Positions 5,980 through 10,303 of a stretch of DNA of 10,303 nt are shown here, piece by piece. The DNA is from Thermoanaerobaculales bacterium. GTDB lineage: Bacteria; Acidobacteriota; Thermoanaerobaculia; Thermoanaerobaculales; Sulfomarinibacteraceae. The translations under genes and the position numbers were made by a program. Where the stretch lies: NCBI GenBank assembly GCA_025456385.1, contig JALOKS010000070.1, positions 1 to 10,303 of the forward strand. The letters are read 5' to 3'. Position 1 is the stretch's first letter; every line of letters begins with the position of its first letter. Below the pieces are notes generated by a model. It was not told the DNA's origin. It was given only the letters and a program-made list of their open reading frames with translations, and did no database searches.

Positions 5980-7800
5980 ATGGCTGCAGGCAAGAACATC
6001 GTCTACGACGAGAAGACCATCCAGACGCTGGACGCCCTCGAGCACATCCGGCTCCGAACCGGCATGTACATCGGCCGCATCGGCGACGGCTCCAATCCCG
6101 CCGACGGCATCTATGTGATGCTCAAAGAGGTCATCGACAACTCGATCGACGAGCACATCATGGGCTACGGCAAGCGGATCGAGATCAGCCGCAGCGGCCT
6201 CGAGATGTCGGTCCGCGACTACGGGCGCGGCATCCCGCTCGGCAAGCTCATCGACTGCGTGTCGAAGATCAACACCGGCGGCAAGTACAACGACGACGTC
6301 TTCCAGTTCTCGGTCGGCCTCAACGGCGTCGGCAACAAGGCGGTCAACGCGCTGTCGTCGGAGTTCGAGGTCACCAGCTTCCGCGACGGCAAGTTCAAGC
6401 GCGGTCTGTTCTGCCGGGGCAAGATCGTCGAGGAGAAGGGCGGCAAGGACGGCAAGGCCCGCTCCGGCACCGTCATCCGTTTCGTGCCCGACGCCGAGAT
6501 CTTCGGCGACTACGAGTGGCGCGAGGAGTACCTCGAGCACCGCCTGCGCTACTACGCCTTCCTGAACTCGGGCCTCAGCCTCGAGTACAACGGCCAGAAG
6601 TTCTCCTCGAAGAACGGCCTCGCCGACCTCCTCGCCTACGAGCTCGGCGGCGAGCCGGCGATCTACGACGCCATGCACTGCAAGCTCGACCGGCTCGAGT
6701 TCGCCTTCACCCACACCCACGCCTACGGCGAGACCTACTACAGCTTCGTCAACGGGCAGTACACCAACGACGGCGGCACCCACCAGAGCGCGTTCCGCGA
6801 GGGCGTCCTCAAGGGGGTCAACGAGTTCGCCAAGAACGGCTTCGCCGGCGAGGACGTGCGCGACGGGCTGGTCGGCGCGGTGGCGGTCAAGATCCAGGAT
6901 CCGGTCTTCGAGTCGCAGACCAAGAACAAGCTCGGCTCGACCGAGGTCCGTTCGTGGGTCGTCAACGCCGTTCGCGAGCAGGTCGTCCTGTGGCTGCACC
7001 GCAATCCCGAGGAGGCCGACAAGCTGCTCGACAAGGTCAAGAGCAACCAACGGGTGCGCAAGGAGCTGTCGGCGATCAAGAAGGAGGCGCGCGAGCGCGC
7101 CAAGAAGGTGGCGATCCGCATCCCGAAGCTGATCGACTGCAAGCTCCACCTGTCGGACCCCAAGGGCGCCCGGCGCGAGGAGACGACGATCTTCCTCACC
7201 GAGGGCGACTCCGCCGGCGGCGCCATGATCCAGGCGCGCGACGTCCAGACCCAGGCCATCTACTCCCTGAAGGGCAAGCCGCTCAACACCCACGGCCTCG
7301 GCCGTGAGACGGTGTACCGCAACGAGGAGCTCTACAACATCATGCGCGCGCTCGGCATCGAGGAGGACCTCGACGGGCTGCGCTACAACCGGGTCGTGAT
7401 CGCGACCGACGCCGATGTCGACGGCATGCACATCCGCAACCTGCTGCTGACGTACTTCCTGCGTTTCTTCGAGGAGCTGGTCGTCACCGGCCACGTCTAC
7501 ATCCTCGAGACGCCGATCTTCAGGGTGCGCAACAAGGCCGAGACCGTCTACTGCTACTCCGAGGCCGAGCGCAACGCCGCCGCCAAACGCCTCGCCGGCC
7601 CCGAGGTGACGCGCTTCAAGGGCCTCGGCGAGATCTCGCCGCAGGAGTTCAAGCAGTTCATCGCCGACGACCAGCACATGACCCGCGTCACCCCGGGCTC
7701 GATGGGCGCCGTCAAACGCGCACTGGAGTTCTACATGGGCAAGAACACCCCCGCGCGCAAGGAGTTCATCATCGAGAACTTGATCGCGGATATTGCATGA
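5980..7800 (+). CDS. parE: DNA topoisomerase IV subunit B (ParE-like, type IIA)
   Basis: The 606-residue ATPase subunit of a type IIA topoisomerase. The GHKL ATP site shows KEVIDNSIDE (49-58, with E50 and N54), RDYGRGIP (79-86) and GLNGVGNKAVNALSS (113-127). The transducer QTK loop is at 313-315. The TOPRIM metal site has EGDSAGG (408-414) and TDADVDG (476-482), followed by RFKGLGEISPQEF (545-557). Length and wording (KINTGGKY, FVNGQYTNDGGTH, PVFESQTKNKLGS, YCYSEAE) match the short Bacteroidota-type ParE rather than a long GyrB. With the downstream A subunit it should form an A2B2 enzyme that decatenates or relaxes DNA. The ATG at 5980 has GAGG at 5972-5975, and an extended -10 (TG-N-TATTCT) lies at 5941-5949. 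The last codons form one arm of a 22-bp hairpin that spans the stop. Confidence 0.95.
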   Translation: MAAGKNIVYDEKTIQTLDALEHIRLRTGMYIGRIGDGSNPADGIYVMLKEVIDNSIDEHIMGYGKRIEISRSGLEMSVRDYGRGIPLGKLIDCVSKINTGGKYNDDVFQFSVGLNGVGNKAVNALSSEFEVTSFRDGKFKRGLFCRGKIVEEKGGKDGKARSGTVIRFVPDAEIFGDYEWREEYLEHRLRYYAFLNSGLSLEYNGQKFSSKNGLADLLAYELGGEPAIYDAMHCKLDRLEFAFTHTHAYGETYYSFVNGQYTNDGGTHQSAFREGVLKGVNEFAKNGFAGEDVRDGLVGAVAVKIQDPVFESQTKNKLGSTEVRSWVVNAVREQVVLWLHRNPEEADKLLDKVKSNQRVRKELSAIKKEARERAKKVAIRIPKLIDCKLHLSDPKGARREETTIFLTEGDSAGGAMIQARDVQTQAIYSLKGKPLNTHGLGRETVYRNEELYNIMRALGIEEDLDGLRYNRVVIATDADVDGMHIRNLLLTYFLRFFEELVVTGHVYILETPIFRVRNKAETVYCYSEAERNAAAKRLAGPEVTRFKGLGEISPQEFKQFIADDQHMTRVTPGSMGAVKRALEFYMGKNTPARKEFIIENLIADIA

Positions 7801-7830
7801 CCGCGGGGCGGTCATGCAATGTCCGCGATC
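7782..7830 (+). terminator. 22-bp hairpin spanning the parE stop codon
   Basis: Positions 7782-7803 pair with 7809-7830 over 22 bp, with a single U-G wobble (7791 with 7821) and a 5-nt loop CGGGG. The left arm includes the last codons and the TGA (7798-7800). There is no U tract after the stem, so it is not a classical intrinsic terminator. It may act as an mRNA 3' end, a processing site or a modulator of parE/parC expression. Confidence 0.75.
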
Positions 7831-7835
7831 GATTA

Positions 7836-7996
7836 TGAATTCTGAATTATGAATTTTGAATTCCACACGACCCGCCCGGCAGCCGGGACGGCTGCCCCAC
7901 AACCCATCGCCACCGCCTCGCCTTGTGGGGCAAGCGTGCCGCGTGCCTTGGGGTGGGGTGGAAATTCAAAATTAAAAATTGAGAATTTAGAATTTT
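7836..7996. repeat. Composite inverted TGAATTN element between parE and parC
   Basis: The left arm has four contiguous TGAATTN heptamers (7836-7863). The right arm has five in-phase reverse-complement-type units (7962-7996, more degenerate). Nested inside are TGCCCCACAA (7893-7902) with its exact complement TTGTGGGGCA (7923-7932), and a small hairpin GGCAGCC / GGCTGCC (7878-7884, 7890-7896). The core 7871-7896 is shared with 56-81. GGGTGGGGTGG at 7951-7961 is the inverse of CCACCCCACCC at 2458-2468. It occupies most of the 269-nt spacer, which has no gene. Confidence 0.88.
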
Positions 7997-8060
7997 CGCG
8001 TCCTCGTCAGGTAACACAGCCGTCGGCGCCCCGCGACGCCGAGACAACTGAAATCTCGTC

Positions 8061-8067
8061 GGAGGAG
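8061..8067 (+). promoter_or_regulatory. Shine-Dalgarno of parC
   Basis: GGAGGAG lies 2 to 5 nt before the GTG at 8070, depending on pairing register. It is the strongest ribosome-binding site in the window and fixes the non-ATG start. Confidence 0.8.
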
Positions 8068-8069
8068 AA

Positions 8070-10052
8070 GTGACCCGCATCGAGCCCCTGATGGGGCGGA
8101 ACTTCATCGAGTATGCGTCCTACGTGATCGTCGACCGCGCGATCCCGGACATCCGCGACGGCCTGAAGCCGGTGCAGCGCCGCATCCTCGCCACCCTGGC
8201 GAAGATGGACGACGGCAAGTTCCACAAGGTGGCCAACGTCATCGGCGACACCATGAAGCTCCATCCCCACGGCGACGCCTCGATCGGCGACGCGCTCGTC
8301 GTGCTCGCGAACAAGGACTACTTCATCGAGCGCCAGGGCAACTTCGGCAACCCGATCACCGGCCATGCCGCGGCGGCGCCGCGCTACATCGAGTGCCGTC
8401 TCAGCGAGCTCGCGCGGGAGACCATGTTCAACAAGGCCCTGACGGAGTTCCGGCCGAGCTACGACGGCCGCAACTCGGAGCCGGTGGTGCTGCCCGCCAA
8501 GCTGCCGGTCGTGCTGATGCTCGGCGCCGAGGGGATCGCGGTCGGCATGTCCACCCGCATCCTCCCCCACAACCTCGCCGAGCTCCTCGACGCGCAGATC
8601 CGGATCCTGAAGAACCAGGCGATCGAGATCCACCCCGACTTCCCCACCGGCGGCTACGTCGACGTCGGCGAGTACGAGGACGGCCTCGGCCGGGTCAAGG
8701 TGCGCGCGAAGGTCGAGAAGAAGGACGAGAAGACCGTCGTCATCCGCGAGATCGCGTACGGCACCACGACCGAGAGCCTGATCGCCTCGATCGAGTCGGC
8801 GGCCCAGAAGGGCAAGGTCAAGATCGCGGCGATCAACGACTACACGACGGACACGGTCGAGATCGACATCGAGCTGCCGCGCGGGATCTACGCCGACGAG
8901 GTCATCCCGCAGCTCTACGCCCACACCGAGTGCGAGGTGTCGCTGTCCTCGAACCTGGTGATGATCAAGGACCGGCGCCCGGTCGAGATGGGCGTCTCCG
9001 AGGTGCTCTGCTACCTCACCGACCGGCTCCGCGAGCTGATCCGGGCCGAGCTCCAGCACGAGCTCGGCGAGCTCGCCGACCGCAAGCACTGGCTCGATCT
9101 CGAGCGGCTGTTCATCGAGAACCGGATCTACAAGCGGATCGAGTCCGCCACCACCGCCGCCCAGGTCGTGGGCGAGGTCCGCAAGGGCCTCAAGCCCTTC
9201 CTCAAGGAGCTCGAGCGCGAGGTCACCGACGAGGACATCGACCGCCTGCTCAAGATCCCGATCCGGCGCATCTCACAGTACGACATCGACCGCAACCGGT
9301 CCGAGATCGGGCTCACCGTCGCCGCCATCAAGGAGGCGAAGGCCAAGCTCCGCAAGCTCACCGAGACGACCATCGCCTACCTCGACGGCCTGCTCGAGAC
9401 GTACGGCGCCCGCTACCCGCGCCGCACCGAGATCCGGTCGCTCGAGGCGGTGGACGTGCGGGCGGTGGCGCGGCAGAACATCAAGCTCGCCTACGACCCC
9501 GCCACCGGCTTCTTCGGCTCCGAGGTCAAGGGCGCCAAGTACCAGCTCACGGCCAGCGAGTACGACCGCATCCTGCTCGTGAGCCGCGACGGCTCCTTCC
9601 GCATCATCGCCCCCGAGGCCAAGGTCCTCATCCCGAGCCCGGTCATCCACGCTGAGGTCTTCGACCAGGAGCGGGGCGCCCCCTTCACCGTCGTCTACCG
9701 CGACGCCGACAAGATCGCCTGGGGCAAGAAGGTCCACATCAAGGCCTTCATCCGCGACCGCGAGTACGAGCTGGTCAAGGACAAGCAGGGCCGGGTCGAC
9801 CTTCTGATCCCGGGCGACTGCAACGACTCCGTGCACGTCGACTTCGTGCCCGCCAAACGCCAGCGGGTGCACGAGGCCGAGTTCGACCTCGGCGAGCTCG
9901 AGCTCACGGGCGTCACGGCCCGCGGCCGGCGCCTGGCCCCCAAGCCGGCGGCGAAGGTGCGGCGGATCCGCGGCGACGGCAGCGACGACGGCGCGGCGGA
10001 CGACCTGCCGCCGCAGGTCAACGGCGAGGATCGCGAGCTGCCGTTCGATTGA
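8070..10052 (+). CDS. parC: DNA topoisomerase IV subunit A (ParC-like, type IIA)
   Basis: The 660-residue breakage-reunion subunit, partner of the upstream B subunit. The N-terminus IPDIRDGLKPVQRRIL (25-40) is the winged-helix start. HPHGDASIGD (65-74) is the quinolone-determining region, and AAAPRYIECRLSELA carries the catalytic Arg105/Tyr106. The tower and coiled-coil region (about 320-440) includes LADRKHWLDLERLFIENRIYKRIE. The C-terminal domain (about 475-620) has only a few beta-blades and no GyrA box, so negative supercoiling is not expected. The tail is acidic (GDGSDDGAADD). It is shorter than E. coli ParC (752) or GyrA (875). At the position of E. coli GyrA Ser83 it has Ala70, while the Asp87 equivalent (D74) is kept; this is how I remember Bacteroidota ParC. 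The GTG at 8070 is fixed by GGAGGAG at 8061-8067. A composite repeat separates it from parE. Confidence 0.95.
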   Translation: MTRIEPLMGRNFIEYASYVIVDRAIPDIRDGLKPVQRRILATLAKMDDGKFHKVANVIGDTMKLHPHGDASIGDALVVLANKDYFIERQGNFGNPITGHAAAAPRYIECRLSELARETMFNKALTEFRPSYDGRNSEPVVLPAKLPVVLMLGAEGIAVGMSTRILPHNLAELLDAQIRILKNQAIEIHPDFPTGGYVDVGEYEDGLGRVKVRAKVEKKDEKTVVIREIAYGTTTESLIASIESAAQKGKVKIAAINDYTTDTVEIDIELPRGIYADEVIPQLYAHTECEVSLSSNLVMIKDRRPVEMGVSEVLCYLTDRLRELIRAELQHELGELADRKHWLDLERLFIENRIYKRIESATTAAQVVGEVRKGLKPFLKELEREVTDEDIDRLLKIPIRRISQYDIDRNRSEIGLTVAAIKEAKAKLRKLTETTIAYLDGLLETYGARYPRRTEIRSLEAVDVRAVARQNIKLAYDPATGFFGSEVKGAKYQLTASEYDRILLVSRDGSFRIIAPEAKVLIPSPVIHAEVFDQERGAPFTVVYRDADKIAWGKKVHIKAFIRDREYELVKDKQGRVDLLIPGDCNDSVHVDFVPAKRQRVHEAEFDLGELELTGVTARGRRLAPKPAAKVRRIRGDGSDDGAADDLPPQVNGEDRELPFD

Positions 10053-10056
10053 CATC

Positions 10057-10106
10057 GGTGGAACGATCGAACGTTCCGATCGAACGTTCTGACGTTCCAA
10101 CGTTTT
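10057..10106. repeat. TCNNACGT octamer palindrome in the convergent gap
   Basis: TCGAACGT occurs at 10067-10074 and 10080-10087, then TCTGACGT and TCCAACGT follow directly at 10088 and 10096. GAACGTTC is itself palindromic, so several hairpins are possible. It is the whole gap between the converging parC and GYD genes and could serve as a two-way transcription end. Confidence 0.75.
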
Positions 10107-10108
10107 AG

Positions 10109-10303
10109 CTACGGTTCGACCTCCTCGAGCAGGGCGAGGAAATCGTCGTAGGGCAGGGCCTGCCAGCTCTCGGCCGAGACCGCGCCCTCGGCGCGCGAGA
10201 TCAGCGACACCTTGTGCGCGGTCTCGACCGAGGGCGCGTCGTAGATGTCCATGAAGTCGTAGGGGCCGAGGATGGCGTAGTGTGACACCCAGGTCACCTC
10301 CGG
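10109..10303 (-). CDS. GYD-domain protein, C-terminal part (cut by window edge)
   Basis: The - strand frame is open from the right edge to a TAG at 10109-10111, giving about 64 residues. VSHYAILGPYDFMDIYDAP, then KVSLISRAEGAVSAESWQALPYDDF, matches the C-terminal half of the GYD family (PF08734), a small alpha/beta, ferredoxin-like domain whose function is not established. GYD members are usually about 90-110 residues, so the N-terminal strand and helix must lie beyond the edge. The GTG at 10295-10297 is therefore probably an internal Val, since it falls in the middle of the domain. The gene converges on parC, with a 56-nt gap holding an octamer palindrome. Confidence 0.72.
   Translation of the reverse strand, partial: PEVTWVSHYAILGPYDFMDIYDAPSVETAHKVSLISRAEGAVSAESWQALPYDDFLALLEEVEP

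Noticed and set aside
5860..7902. Long open frame on the - strand (680 codons) opposite parE
   Set aside because: Composition is dominated by Leu, Val, Ala, Asp and Glu from reversed codons, with no recognisable domain; parE on the + strand is unambiguous.
8007..10100. Long - strand frames opposite parC (8007-9089 and 9273-10100)
   Set aside because: Same antisense shadow effect in GC-rich coding DNA.
10109..10297. Complete 62-codon gene starting at the GTG at 10297
   Set aside because: The GYD domain would lack its N-terminal half; the frame is open to the window edge, so it is a truncated longer gene.

Overview
The window is about 70% GC in its genes and gene-dense, with six complete genes on the + strand and two on the - strand, one of which is cut by the window edge. 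The type II topoisomerase pair (a ParE/ParC-like B and A subunit) resembles the Bacteroidota-type subfamily. The GC content and the many short palindromic elements with 7- or 8-nt arms suggest an uncultured, high-GC environmental bacterium. Acidobacteriota or a neighbouring phylum is my guess; no rRNA or marker gene here settles it.

Layout: (1) 149-1012, an EpmA-like class II lysyl-tRNA synthetase paralogue that lacks about 37 residues, including catalytic motif 2. (2) 1118-1525 on the - strand, a four-helix-bundle (S23/IVP) protein gene of visibly lower GC, bracketed by inverted heptamer arrays at 1036-1064 and 1594-1628. (3) 1658-2386, a stand-alone CinA/MoCF-type molybdopterin-binding domain protein. 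(4) 2547-4553, an acyl/acetyl-CoA synthetase of the plant AAE17/AAE18 type. (5) 4732-5850, a DSD1-type PLP enzyme (D-serine dehydratase/D-threonine aldolase family). (6) 5980-7800 parE-like and (7) 8070-10052 parC-like, the two halves of one topoisomerase, separated by a 269-nt spacer containing a strong hairpin and a composite repeat. (8) 10109-10303 on the - strand, the C-terminal part of a GYD-domain protein.

The coding content is mostly housekeeping or metabolic, and apart from parE/parC the genes do not form an evident pathway. The striking part is the intergenic DNA. Nearly every gap holds an element made of tandem 7-mers or 8-mers, usually as two inverted arms around a GC-rich core. 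The arm sequence differs from site to site: DATCTCG (23-50, 1036-1064, 1594-1628), TGAATTN (2419-2530, 7836-7996), CTCYGTGN (4553-4706) and TCNNACGT (10067-10103). The strict period and the inverted layout recur, and some cores are shared between elements with unrelated arms. One pair of arms encloses the four-helix-bundle gene, an arrangement like that of the intervening sequences in some bacterial 23S rRNA genes.

Several genes look leaderless, with a -10-like box 6-8 nt before the start codon (1658 and 4732). parE and parC instead have recognisable Shine-Dalgarno sequences.
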